Below are positions 8,187 through 17,253 of a DNA stretch of 50,100 nt, piece after piece. The notes under the pieces are model-generated. The model searched no databases. It was not told the origin of the DNA and saw only the letters and a program-made list of their open reading frames with translations. The stretch is from Actinomycetes bacterium (GTDB lineage Bacteria; Actinomycetota; Acidimicrobiia; Acidimicrobiales; Bog-793). Every line of letters starts with the position of its first letter. The stretch's first letter is position 1. The DNA lies in assembly GCA_021809805.1 (NCBI GenBank), contig JAJZKA010000005.1:1-50100 (forward strand), written 5' to 3'. The translations under genes and the position numbers were made by a program.

Positions 8187-11180
8187 GTGGCGATCCGGAT
8201 CGACATCGTGATGATCGACGCTGCACCGAGCCACCTGGTCCACCTGCTCGATCGCCGACCCGAGGTCGACGGCGTGCCTGCCCCGGCGCGCGTGCTCGCC
8301 CGGAGCCGGGCGGTGGCAATGCTGGTGCGCGAGCAGCTCATTGGCTCCTCAGCGCGCCCGCTGGTCGGGGTGAGTTTCGAGACGGCGGTCGATCTCGCCC
8401 GCCGGCTCGCCGAACCAGCCTTGCTCGCAATGGGGAGGCGTCGGCTGAGCCGACCCGTGCTCGCCGGTGCCCTGCGCCGCGTGCTGCGCAGGGCACCGGG
8501 CTCACTGGCCGCGGTCGCCGAGCACGGCTCCACCGAGGACGCGCTCGTCGATGCCTACGAGGACCTCCGGTGGGGGCCAGCCGGGCTCCTTGACGAGCTC
8601 GCGGCAACAAGAGGACTCGGGGGCGAGCTGGCGGCCTGGTTCAGCGCCGCCGAGGCACTTCTCATGGAGGGCTTTTACGACGACGCGGAGGTCTGCGCAG
8701 CGGCAAGCGAGCGGCTCTTGGGCGGCACGCCCTCGATCGTCCTCGGCCAGGTGATCGCGTATCTCCCCGAGCGTCTGCGCCCCCGCGAGCTGGCGCTGCT
8801 CGAAGCGCTGGGGGCGCGCTACGACGTCGTGGTGGTGCTCGCGCGCTGTGGCGACGCGACGGGCGATACGGCCGTTCAGCACCTCGCGGCGCGCCTTGCC
8901 GGGTCGGTGCCCGTCGCCGCGGCGCGCACCGGCGCCCTGGCGCTCGCGGCGCCGCTCAGGGCCACCACGGTGCGTGTCGCGAAGAATCCCGCCGCCGAGG
9001 TGCGTGCCGGTCTCGCCAGCATCGTCGCGGCGCTCGAGCGCGGGGTGGCGCCGGAGCGGTGCGCGCTCTTGTATGCGAGCCCGGAGCCCTATCTCACGCT
9101 CATCTGGAACGGGCTCGCCGCCCTCGGCATCGACGGCGCCGACATTGCGGCACATGGGCCATCAGGGCTGCCGTTGTTCTCCTCGCCGAGCGCCGTCGTG
9201 CTCGAGCGACTCTTCGCTTTGGCAGCGCAGGAGACCATGGAGCGCCGCAGCGTCCTCGGTTTGCTGGCGGCGGCGACCGGAATGGTGTCGGGAGCAGAGG
9301 TGCTCGGCGCGTGGGAGCGCTGCAGCAGGCTGGCCGGGATTGTCGCCGGCACGGCGGCCCAGTGGCGATGGCAACTCGAGGGAGCAGCGGCCGAAGCGCG
9401 CGAGCGCGGCGAGCAGTCGACCGCGGCGGAGTGCGCGGCGCTCGCGCATGCGGTCGACCTGCTCGCAGCCGACGTCAGCGGGTGGCGCGCCGAAGCGGGA
9501 TGGGCGGCTCGTAGCGCGTGGGCTCGGAGCGCGCTGGCGCGCTATCTCGTGCCGGCGACGATGGCGCTTCAAGAGCCGCCCGCTGGACGCGAGGCCGTCT
9601 TGGAGCTGCTGGACGCGCTCGCGGCACTCGAGGGAATCGACCGAACCCCCAGTCACGATGACTACGCCGCAGCGTTCTCCCGGGCAGCACGGCGACGCTC
9701 AACTTCGCGCGGGCGCCCGGGTTGTGGCCTACTCATCGGGGACCTCGACGCCGGGATCGGGGCGGGCTTCGAGCTCATCGTCGTGCTCGGCGCCGCCGAG
9801 GGCAACCTCCCCGGCCGGAGTGTGCAGCGTTCGCTGCTCACCGGCCGCATCCAAGAACAGCTCGAGATCGACGATGTCCCTCCGCTCGCGCGCGAACGCC
9901 GCCGACTGGCACTCGTGCTGGCGAGCGCTTCGACCTCGCTCGTCAGCTATCCGCGCAGCGACGGGAGGACCCGTCAGCCTTGCCGCTGGCTGGTCGGTGC
10001 CCCCGAGCAGCCTCTCCAGCCGCTCGGCGACTTCTTCGGCGTGAGGGACGAGCAGCGCCCCCTCTCAGCGCGCGAAGCGGCGCTCGTCGCGCTCGCAGAT
10101 CTCGACGGCGCCGAGGCTGACCGCGCGACCCTTGTCGCCGCGCTCGGGCTGTCGACGCAGGCGGCGGCGCTGGCGGCCCGCGCGGCGCGGCGCTTTGGCC
10201 CTTACTCGGGCGACCTGGCCGCGCTTCGCGCGGCGCCGGTCCGGCTCGGTTCGGCCACCGCGCTCGAGCACTACGCAGCCTGCCCCTTCCGCTACTTCCT
10301 ACGCTCGGTGCTCGCCTGCGAGGTGCTCGAGGAGCCCGAGCGGCGCCTCGTCCTTGAGCCCAAAGATCGCGGCGTACTCGTGCACGACATCTTGCAGCGC
10401 TTTGTCGCCGAGCAGCTCGCGTCCGCCCCGCTCCCCGAGCCCGGCCCTGCCACGGCGGGGTCGCGACCGCGGCTCTTCGAGATCGCCAACGAGCAGTTCC
10501 GACGCGTCGAGCGACGCGGGCTTACGGGCAAGGCACTGCTGTGGGAGCACGAGCAACGCCAGATCCTCTCCTGGCTCGAAGACGAGCGCCAGGCGCTCGC
10601 CGAGCGCCGGCGGGCCGGAACGGTCCCCATCGCCGTCGAGCACGCGTTCGGCTACGACGGTGTCGCCCCGGTCAGTTGGCCGGCCAGGGGTGCAACAGTC
10701 GAGTTCCGCGGCCGCATCGATCGCGTCGATCGGTCCGCCGACGGCGCGCTCTTTGTCATCGACTACAAGACCGGATCGCCCGAGCCCTACCGCGGCCTCC
10801 GCAAGGATCCGGTCAATCGGGGACGCCACCTGCAGCTGCCGATCTACGCGCTCGCCGCCCGAGCGGCCTTTGGCCACAGCACCACGGCGGTGCGCGCGGC
10901 CTACCGCATGGTCGGCCGCACCCGCGGCGAGTTCGAGGTCAGCCTCGATCGCGTCACGACCGAGCGTTTCGGGGAGGTGCTCGACGTCCTCGCCGGCGCG
11001 ATCCAAGCCGGTGTCTTCCCGATGCGCCCGGGGGCGTCGGGAAGCGAGGACTTCGAGAACTGCCGCGTTTGCGACTACACCGGCGTCTGCCCGGGTGCTC
11101 GCCGCCGGCAATGGGAGATGGCACGGCGCGACGAACGACTCGGTGCCTATGTGGCGATGGTCGAAGGCCAAACGCCATGA
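8187..11180 (+). CDS. addB: AddB-like PD-(D/E)XK exonuclease subunit with Fe-S cluster
   Basis: Large subunit (about 997 residues) of a double-strand-break resection helicase-nuclease. The C-terminus has the PD-(D/E)XK core (FRGRIDRVDRS, then FVIDYKTGSPEPY near residue 858) followed by QLPIYALAARAAFG. One cysteine near residue 697 (AACPFRYFLRS) and three near 959, 962 and 968 (CRVCDYTGVC) form the iron-staple cluster typical of AddB. No Walker A motif is visible at the N-terminus, unlike classic AddB. GTG 8187 is chosen because the frame before it overlaps the previous gene without homology; ATG 8211 is possible. The stop overlaps the next start (ATGA). Confidence 0.85.
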   Translation: MAIRIDIVMIDAAPSHLVHLLDRRPEVDGVPAPARVLARSRAVAMLVREQLIGSSARPLVGVSFETAVDLARRLAEPALLAMGRRRLSRPVLAGALRRVLRRAPGSLAAVAEHGSTEDALVDAYEDLRWGPAGLLDELAATRGLGGELAAWFSAAEALLMEGFYDDAEVCAAASERLLGGTPSIVLGQVIAYLPERLRPRELALLEALGARYDVVVVLARCGDATGDTAVQHLAARLAGSVPVAAARTGALALAAPLRATTVRVAKNPAAEVRAGLASIVAALERGVAPERCALLYASPEPYLTLIWNGLAALGIDGADIAAHGPSGLPLFSSPSAVVLERLFALAAQETMERRSVLGLLAAATGMVSGAEVLGAWERCSRLAGIVAGTAAQWRWQLEGAAAEARERGEQSTAAECAALAHAVDLLAADVSGWRAEAGWAARSAWARSALARYLVPATMALQEPPAGREAVLELLDALAALEGIDRTPSHDDYAAAFSRAARRRSTSRGRPGCGLLIGDLDAGIGAGFELIVVLGAAEGNLPGRSVQRSLLTGRIQEQLEIDDVPPLARERRRLALVLASASTSLVSYPRSDGRTRQPCRWLVGAPEQPLQPLGDFFGVRDEQRPLSAREAALVALADLDGAEADRATLVAALGLSTQAAALAARAARRFGPYSGDLAALRAAPVRLGSATALEHYAACPFRYFLRSVLACEVLEEPERRLVLEPKDRGVLVHDILQRFVAEQLASAPLPEPGPATAGSRPRLFEIANEQFRRVERRGLTGKALLWEHEQRQILSWLEDERQALAERRRAGTVPIAVEHAFGYDGVAPVSWPARGATVEFRGRIDRVDRSADGALFVIDYKTGSPEPYRGLRKDPVNRGRHLQLPIYALAARAAFGHSTTAVRAAYRMVGRTRGEFEVSLDRVTTERFGEVLDVLAGAIQAGVFPMRPGASGSEDFENCRVCDYTGVCPGARRRQWEMARRDERLGAYVAMVEGQTP

Positions 11181-14100
11181 GTGGCCACGACCTCGCCGAT
11201 GCCGCCGACCGCGATCGGGTGGCGCGCGACCTCGGAGCGACGTTGTTCGTCGAGGCGGGCGCCGGGACGGGAAAGACGCGGGCGCTCGTCGAGCGCGTGC
11301 TCTGCCTGGTGCGCTCGGGCTGCCCGCTCTCGGCAATTGCTGCGATCACCTTCACCGAGGCGGCGGCGGGCGAGCTGCGCGCGCGCATCCGATCGCGACT
11401 GTTGGAGCTGCTCGCGAGCGAGCCGAACGACCCGCTGCTGGTGGGCGCGCTCGACGAGCTCGACGAGGCCGCGATCACCACCATCCACGGCTTTGCCCAG
11501 CGCCTGCTCGCCGACGATCCGTTGGCGGCCGGGCTGCCGCTGCGCAGCGAGGTGCTCGACGAGGTACGCGCGGACATCGCCTTCGAAGAGCGCTTTGCTG
11601 GCTTCCTCGACGCCTTGTTCGAGGACGAGACGGCACATGAGACCGTGCGCGGCGCCCTCGCGCTCGGGATCACCGTGGCCAACCTGCGCGGCCTTGCCCG
11701 CCAGATGGACGAGCACTGGCACCTCCCGAGCCCCCCAACGCCCCCGGCCGGTGTGCTCGCCGCGACGGCAGGGCGCCTCGCGGCAGCGGCGCGCGAGCAG
11801 CTCAAGGCGGTGCTGGCGCTCAGCTCCTGCTGCATCGACGAGCAGGATCGGCTCGTCGAGGCGATCGGTCGGCTAGGGGAGGCTCCGGGCGTCCGCGCCG
11901 GCGAGGACTGGGTGGACGAGGTCGCGTGGCTCGCAGCGCTCGGCGTGGTGCGCCCGGGCCAGCTCGGCCGCAAGGAGGCGTGGGAGGGCTGTGGCGTCGA
12001 CGAGGCGCGCGCGGCCCTCGCCGCGCTCGGCGAACTGCGGACCGAGGCGCTCGCGGAGCTCGGGGACCTTGTGCTGGCGGACCTCCTCGCCCGCTTGCAG
12101 CGCTGGTCGAAAGAGCAGGCGGCACAGCGTCGCCGGGCCGGGACGCTTGTCTTCCACGACCTGTTGGTCTTGTGTCGCGACCTGTTGCGCGACCGGGCCG
12201 ATCGGCGCCAAGCAGCGCGCGATCGGTACGTTCGGGTGCTCGTTGATGAGTTCCAGGACACCGATGAGCTGCAGTACGAGATCCTCCAGCTGCTCGCGTC
12301 CGCTCCTGGTGCGAGCGAAGCCGAGCCTGGACGACTCTTTTTCGTGGGCGATCCCAAGCAGGCGATCTACCGCTTCCGCGGCGCCGATATCGCCCTTTAT
12401 GAGCGCGCTCGCCTCGAGCTTGCCGGCGCGCCGAGCCGGCTGGTCACCAACTTCCGCTCGGTCCCTGGCGTGCTCAGCTATGTGAACGAGGTCTTCGGCA
12501 CGCTCTTTTCCGTCGCCCAGGGTGATGGTCAAGCTCATCTCGAAGGTGTCCGGCTCGTGGCCGAGCGCGAGCCGGGGGACGGGCCGGCGGTCCACCTCAT
12601 CGGCGGAGCGCACGAGCGCCCGGCGAGCGAACGTCGCGAGGAGGAGGCGCGCCTCATCGCGGACGCGATCGCCCAAGTTGTCGAAGAGGGTTGGCGCGTC
12701 GGGAGCGGCCCGAGTGCTCGCCCCGCCCGCTACGGGGACATCGCGCTGTTGGTCACCCGTCGCACCGGCCTCGCCGAAGTCGAGTCCGCCCTCGAGGACG
12801 CGCACCTCCCCTATCGCCTGGCGTCCGCGAGCCTGGTCCTTGGCGCCGAGGAGGTCCATGATCTCCTTGCCTGCCTGCGGGCCGTCGCCGATCCCGGCGA
12901 CGAGCGGGCGGTGGTCGCTGCGCTGCGAAGCGCAGCGTTCGGGATCGACGATGCGACCCTTTTCGTCTACCGCCAAGGAGGGGGGCGCTTTCGCGCCAGC
13001 GCGATGGCGCCGATCGTGCCGGGCGCCGAAGCGGTGCACGATGCGCTCGGGCGCCTCGCGCAGTGGTTCGCGCGCTCGCGCGCTCACTCGGCGCTCGATG
13101 TGCTTGAGGACCTCTTGGCGACAACACGCCTGTTCGAGCTGCACGCGCTCACCGAGCGACGCGAGGATGCCTTGCGCCGCCTCGAAGCGGTGCGCGCGGC
13201 TGGTGTGGAGTTCAGCCTCGCCGGTGGTGGGGGTGTGCGCGAGTTCGTGGACTGGATGCAGCGCCGGGCGACGAGTCGCGCGGCCGACGTCACGGTGCTC
13301 GAAGACAATGAGGACGCCGTCGTCGTCCTCACGATGCATGCCGCCAAGGGCCTGGAATTCCCCGTCGTCGTGCTCGGCGATCTTGGCGCCCGGCCGCGTC
13401 CGGCGGCGGGGGTGACGCTGCTGCGCGGGAGTGGTGGGCACCTCGAGGCGCGGGTGCGCGAAGGGCTCGCCACCGCCGGCTTTGCGACGGCACTCGCTGA
13501 GGAGCGAAAGGCGCTACGCGACGAGCAGCTGCGCCTCGCCTACGTCGGTGCCACGCGTGCCCAGGACCACCTCATCGTGTCCCTGGTCCACCAGCCCGCG
13601 GCAAGCGCCTCAGCCGCCTCACTCGCCGAATTGATTGCGGCGTGCGGTCCGCTCGGCGAAGCGAGCGAGGTGTTGGCGCCGCGTCTCGCCCGGCACAGGC
13701 GTCCGGCGCTGCCACCGCGATCGGCGGTGGAGCGCGCCAGCGGGCTGGCCGCCTATGAGGAGTGGGTGGCGCGCCGGCGCTCGTTGCTCGGGCGCCTCGG
13801 GCGCGTCGTGCGCATCGCTCCGAGCGAGCTCGCCGAGGGTGCCGCACCGCAGCACGCGGCACGGCGAGCCGAGATGGCGGCGATCGGCCGGGCCACACAC
13901 CAGGTGCTCGAAAGGGTCGACCTCCCCGGAGCGGCGAATCTCGATGAGCTCTCGACGGCCTTTGCCGTCGCGCACGACTGCCCGGATGCCGCTGGCACGG
14001 TGGCGCGCCTTGCGGCCGCCGCCTTGGCCTCGCCGATCGTGCGCGAGGCGGCAAGTTTCGCCTCTTTGCGCCGCGAGCTGCCCTTCTCGTTCTCTTCGCG

Positions 14101-14434
14101 GGGTGTGCTCATCGACGGCGTCGTCGATCTGTGCTTCATGACGCCCGCAGGCATGGTCGTGGTCGACTACAAGACCGGGGCGCTCGGGGACGAGGTTGCC
14201 ACGGCTGGGGTGGTCGAGCGCGCCCGCGCCCAGCTCGGTGCCTACGTGCTGGCGCTCGAGGCAGCGCTCGGCCGCGCCGTGGCGCGGGTCGTGCTGGTCA
14301 TCCTCACGCCCCCGGCGAGCGCGCTCGAGCACGAGCTCACCGATCTCGAGTCCGCCCGTGCCGCCGCAGCGGCGGCGATCGAGCAACGCGCGCGTGCGGC
14401 GGGGGGCGAGCTGCTGGCAGCATCATGGCCGTGA
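11177..14434 (+). CDS. addA: AddA-like UvrD/RecB-family helicase-nuclease
   Basis: Superfamily 1A helicase of 1085 residues that unwinds broken DNA ends and, with the upstream subunit, resects them for RecA. Visible motifs in order are Walker A (GAGTGKT near residue 28), motif Ia (AAITFTEAAAGELRARI), Walker B (DEFQDTDELQYEIL near 357), GDPKQAIYRFRGAD, LVTNFRSVPGVL, VVVLTMHAAKGLEFPVVVL and LAYVGATRAQDHL. A C-terminal nuclease domain keeps GVVDLCF and VVVDYKTG near residue 995. ATG 11177 overlaps the addB-like stop by four bases. Adjacent addB-like and dinG genes support a repair operon. AdnAB-type complexes of other actinobacteria are the main alternative name. Confidence 0.87.
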   Translation: MSGHDLADAADRDRVARDLGATLFVEAGAGTGKTRALVERVLCLVRSGCPLSAIAAITFTEAAAGELRARIRSRLLELLASEPNDPLLVGALDELDEAAITTIHGFAQRLLADDPLAAGLPLRSEVLDEVRADIAFEERFAGFLDALFEDETAHETVRGALALGITVANLRGLARQMDEHWHLPSPPTPPAGVLAATAGRLAAAAREQLKAVLALSSCCIDEQDRLVEAIGRLGEAPGVRAGEDWVDEVAWLAALGVVRPGQLGRKEAWEGCGVDEARAALAALGELRTEALAELGDLVLADLLARLQRWSKEQAAQRRRAGTLVFHDLLVLCRDLLRDRADRRQAARDRYVRVLVDEFQDTDELQYEILQLLASAPGASEAEPGRLFFVGDPKQAIYRFRGADIALYERARLELAGAPSRLVTNFRSVPGVLSYVNEVFGTLFSVAQGDGQAHLEGVRLVAEREPGDGPAVHLIGGAHERPASERREEEARLIADAIAQVVEEGWRVGSGPSARPARYGDIALLVTRRTGLAEVESALEDAHLPYRLASASLVLGAEEVHDLLACLRAVADPGDERAVVAALRSAAFGIDDATLFVYRQGGGRFRASAMAPIVPGAEAVHDALGRLAQWFARSRAHSALDVLEDLLATTRLFELHALTERREDALRRLEAVRAAGVEFSLAGGGGVREFVDWMQRRATSRAADVTVLEDNEDAVVVLTMHAAKGLEFPVVVLGDLGARPRPAAGVTLLRGSGGHLEARVREGLATAGFATALAEERKALRDEQLRLAYVGATRAQDHLIVSLVHQPAASASAASLAELIAACGPLGEASEVLAPRLARHRRPALPPRSAVERASGLAAYEEWVARRRSLLGRLGRVVRIAPSELAEGAAPQHAARRAEMAAIGRATHQVLERVDLPGAANLDELSTAFAVAHDCPDAAGTVARLAAAALASPIVREAASFASLRRELPFSFSSRGVLIDGVVDLCFMTPAGMVVVDYKTGALGDEVATAGVVERARAQLGAYVLALEAALGRAVARVVLVILTPPASALEHELTDLESARAAAAAAIEQRARAAGGELLAASWP

Positions 14435-16377
14435 GCGAGCAGGCGGCCGACGTCCTCGCGCAGGTCGTCTCCCGGCTGCCGCGAGGAGGCGAGCCACGCG
14501 AGGGCCAGCGCAAGATGGCCGAGGCGGTCGAGGCCGCGCTGTCCTCCGGGCGGCACCTGATCGTCCGAGCGGGAACCGGGACGGGTAAATCCCTCGGCTA
14601 TCTCGTGCCGGCGATCTGCTCGGGCAAGCGGGTGGTCGTGGCGACGGCGACCAAGGCGCTCCAGGACCAGCTGGCCGAGAAGGACCTGCCGCTGCTCGCC
14701 GCGGCGATGGGACGCCCGCTCTCCTACGCCGTCTTGAAGGGGCGCTCCAACTACCTGTGCCGCCAGCGCATCGCTGAGTCCGGCGCGCTCGGGGCGCAGG
14801 GCCAGCTCGTCACCCCGGCGGGCGAGCCGTCCTGGCGGGCACGCCAAGTGCGCGCCCTGCTTGAGTGGGCCGAGACCACCGAGAGCGGTGACCAGTCCGA
14901 GCTCGCCGAGCCGATCGATGCCGCGGTGTGGTCGAGCTTCGCGATGTCAGCAGAAGAGTGCCCCGGAGCGAGCCGCTGCCCGTCGGGGGAGTCCTGCTTC
15001 GCCGAGCGCGCTCGTGCCAAGGCGACCGCCGCCGATGTCGTCGTCACCAACCTCCACCTGCTCGGTGCCGACATCGCGGCGCTCGGTGCGGTGCTCGACG
15101 ACTACGACGCGCTCGTGGTCGACGAGGCGCATGCGCTCGAGGACGTCATCACCGACTGCCTGGGAGCGGTCCTTTCACCAGGGCGCATCCGGGCGGCGGC
15201 GGCCCTCGCCAACACCGCGGTGGTCGGCGGCCGGCGCCGTCGCGGGGCGAGCGAGCCAACGCTCGACGACCTCCTGCAAAGCGCGGACGCGCTCGAGGGC
15301 GCGCTCGCCGAGCGGGGCGAGGGACGCCTGCGCCACCGCGAGCCCGAACTCGAGCGCCTGCTCGAGTTGCTCGGCGGGCGCATCGCCAAGCTCGAGGATC
15401 GCCTGCGGCAGGCAAACGAGGCCTCGCGGGCAAAGGGCGGCAACGCCGAGGTGCAGGGCATGCTCAGCCGGGCCCTGCTTGTCACCGGGCGGCTGCGCGA
15501 GGACGTCGGCGATCTCCTCGCCCGGGGGGACGACGACGTCTGCTGGATCGCGGGCGGCGCTCGCCCGGCGATCGTCCGAGCGCCGATCGATGTCGCGCCG
15601 CACCTTGCCGAGCAGCTATTCGCGAAACGGACCGTCGTCCTGACGAGCGCCACGATCCCTCCGGGCCTCGGCGCCCGGCTCGGTGCCCCCCCGGGCGAGA
15701 CTGACGAGATCGATGTCGGCAGCCCCTTTGCCTATGAGCGCCTCGGCCTGCTCTACTGCGCCGCCCACCTGCCGGATCGTCGTCGGCCTGAGAGCGAGCG
15801 CGCGGTGCATGAGGAGATCGCGGCGCTGATCGAGGCGGCCGGAGGTCGCAGCCTCGTGCTGTTCACCAGCCGCGCGGCGATGGAACGCGCCGCTGCCGCG
15901 ATGCGAGAGCGCTTGTCCGTGCCGATTTTGACCCAAGGAGAAGGTCCGAAGGGCGCGCTGCTCTCACGCTTTGGCTCAGAGGAGGAGACCTGCTTGTTCG
16001 CGACGATGGGCTTTTGGCAAGGGGTCGACGTGGCAGGCTCCAGCCTGTCGTGCGTGATCATCGACCGGATCCCCTTTCCCCGCCCAGACGATCCGCTCAT
16101 CTCCGCACGGCGTGAGCGGGCCGGAGCGGCCGCCTTCGGGGTCGTCGACCTGCCGCGAGCTGCCAGCCTGCTCGCCCAAGGCGCTGGCCGACTGATCCGC
16201 CACGGCGAGGACCGCGGCGTGGTCGCGGTCTTGGATTCGCGTCTTGCCACCGCCACCTACCGCTGGGACCTCGTCCGGGCGCTGCCGCCGCTGCGCCGCA
16301 CCAAGGTGCGCAGCGAGGTGGAGGCCTTCCTGCGCTCGCTTCGCGCACCGACACCGGCCGGCCCGCGGCGGCCTTGA
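14425..16377 (+). CDS. dinG: DinG/XPD-family ATP-dependent DNA helicase
   Basis: Superfamily 2 Fe-S helicase (650 residues) of the DinG/YoaA type, which unwinds damaged or structured DNA 5' to 3'. Walker A (RAGTGTGKSLGYL) lies near residue 50 and the DEAH box (VVDEAHALED) near 231. Between them cysteines in NYLCRQR and ECPGASRCPSGESC form the cluster site. The C-terminal helicase motifs include FATMGFWQGVDVAG and LAQGAGRLIRHGED. ATG 14425 lies 10 bases inside the addA-like gene, so translation is coupled. The gene converges on era with only 18 bases between stops. Confidence 0.91.
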   Translation: MAVSEQAADVLAQVVSRLPRGGEPREGQRKMAEAVEAALSSGRHLIVRAGTGTGKSLGYLVPAICSGKRVVVATATKALQDQLAEKDLPLLAAAMGRPLSYAVLKGRSNYLCRQRIAESGALGAQGQLVTPAGEPSWRARQVRALLEWAETTESGDQSELAEPIDAAVWSSFAMSAEECPGASRCPSGESCFAERARAKATAADVVVTNLHLLGADIAALGAVLDDYDALVVDEAHALEDVITDCLGAVLSPGRIRAAAALANTAVVGGRRRRGASEPTLDDLLQSADALEGALAERGEGRLRHREPELERLLELLGGRIAKLEDRLRQANEASRAKGGNAEVQGMLSRALLVTGRLREDVGDLLARGDDDVCWIAGGARPAIVRAPIDVAPHLAEQLFAKRTVVLTSATIPPGLGARLGAPPGETDEIDVGSPFAYERLGLLYCAAHLPDRRRPESERAVHEEIAALIEAAGGRSLVLFTSRAAMERAAAAMRERLSVPILTQGEGPKGALLSRFGSEEETCLFATMGFWQGVDVAGSSLSCVIIDRIPFPRPDDPLISARRERAGAAAFGVVDLPRAASLLAQGAGRLIRHGEDRGVVAVLDSRLATATYRWDLVRALPPLRRTKVRSEVEAFLRSLRAPTPAGPRRP

Positions 16378-16395
16378 CGGCCGCCCGGCGATGGG

Positions 16396-17253
16396 TCAAT
16401 AGCCGAGGCGCTCGATCATCTCTCGGTGGCGCTGCCAGTCGCGCTCCACGCGCACGTGCAAGTCGAGATAGGCGCCGGGCGGAAGCACGGCGCGCACCGC
16501 CGATCCGGCGGCCTTGAGCACGCTGCCCTTCTTGCCGACGACGATCGCCTTTTGCGACTCGCGCTCGACGAGGATCTCGCAGCGAATGTATGGCCACTCC
16601 CACTCGGTCACGGTGCAGGCGATCGAGTGGGGAAGCTCCTCGCGCGCCTGGCGCAGGAGCTGTTCTCGCACGAGCTCGGCGACAAAGAAGGGCTCGGGGA
16701 GGTCGCGCACCGTGTCTTTCGGGTAGAAGGCGGGGCCCTCGGGCAGGCGCGACGTGAGATGGGCCACGAGGTCCTCGACCCCGGCACCGGTGCGCGCCGA
16801 GACGGGGAAGTACTCGGCGCGGGAGATCGAAAGCTCCCGCTCTGCCCGCTTGAGCTGCTCGAGGACCTGGGCGGGGCGCGCTGCGTCGACTTTGTTGACC
16901 GCGACGACGGCGTCGCTCGGCACCCGCGCGGCCACGAAGCGGTCGCCCGGTCCGATCGCCTGGGTGGCATCGACGACGAGCAGACAGATGTCCACGTCCT
17001 CGAGGGTGCCGGCGGCCGTGTCGTTGAGCCGGACGCCGAGCGCCGTGCGTGGCTTGTGGATGCCCGGAGTGTCGACGAACACCACCTGGTAGCCCACCCC
17101 GGTGCGCACGCCGCGCACGCGGGTGCGCGTCGTATTCGGCGTCGCCGAGGTGATCGAGACCTTGGCGCCGCAGATGCGGTTGAGGAGACTCGACTTGCCG
17201 ACGTTCGGCCGGCCGACGACCGAGACGAAGCCCGAGCGGAAGGGAGCGCTCAC
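16396..17253 (-). CDS. era: GTPase Era
   Basis: Ribosome-biogenesis GTPase that binds the 3' end of 16S rRNA during 30S maturation. The 285-residue protein has G1 GRPNVGKS (14-21), DTPGIHKP, NKVD and the C-terminal KH domain (IVVGKKGSVLKAAGSAVR). Length is slightly below the usual 295-300 but all motifs are present. The GTG start at 17253 overlaps the CorC-like stop as GTGA. It ends a long leftward operon with phoH and ybeY, the standard actinobacterial context. Confidence 0.96.
   Translation of the reverse strand: MSAPFRSGFVSVVGRPNVGKSSLLNRICGAKVSITSATPNTTRTRVRGVRTGVGYQVVFVDTPGIHKPRTALGVRLNDTAAGTLEDVDICLLVVDATQAIGPGDRFVAARVPSDAVVAVNKVDAARPAQVLEQLKRAERELSISRAEYFPVSARTGAGVEDLVAHLTSRLPEGPAFYPKDTVRDLPEPFFVAELVREQLLRQAREELPHSIACTVTEWEWPYIRCEILVERESQKAIVVGKKGSVLKAAGSAVRAVLPPGAYLDLHVRVERDWQRHREMIERLGY

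Noticed and set aside
10541-11176. A long upstream extension of the addA-like helicase
   Set aside because: The extension is Arg/Pro-rich out-of-frame reading of the AddB nuclease domain; ATG 11177 with a 4-base overlap and the Walker region right after is clearly the start.
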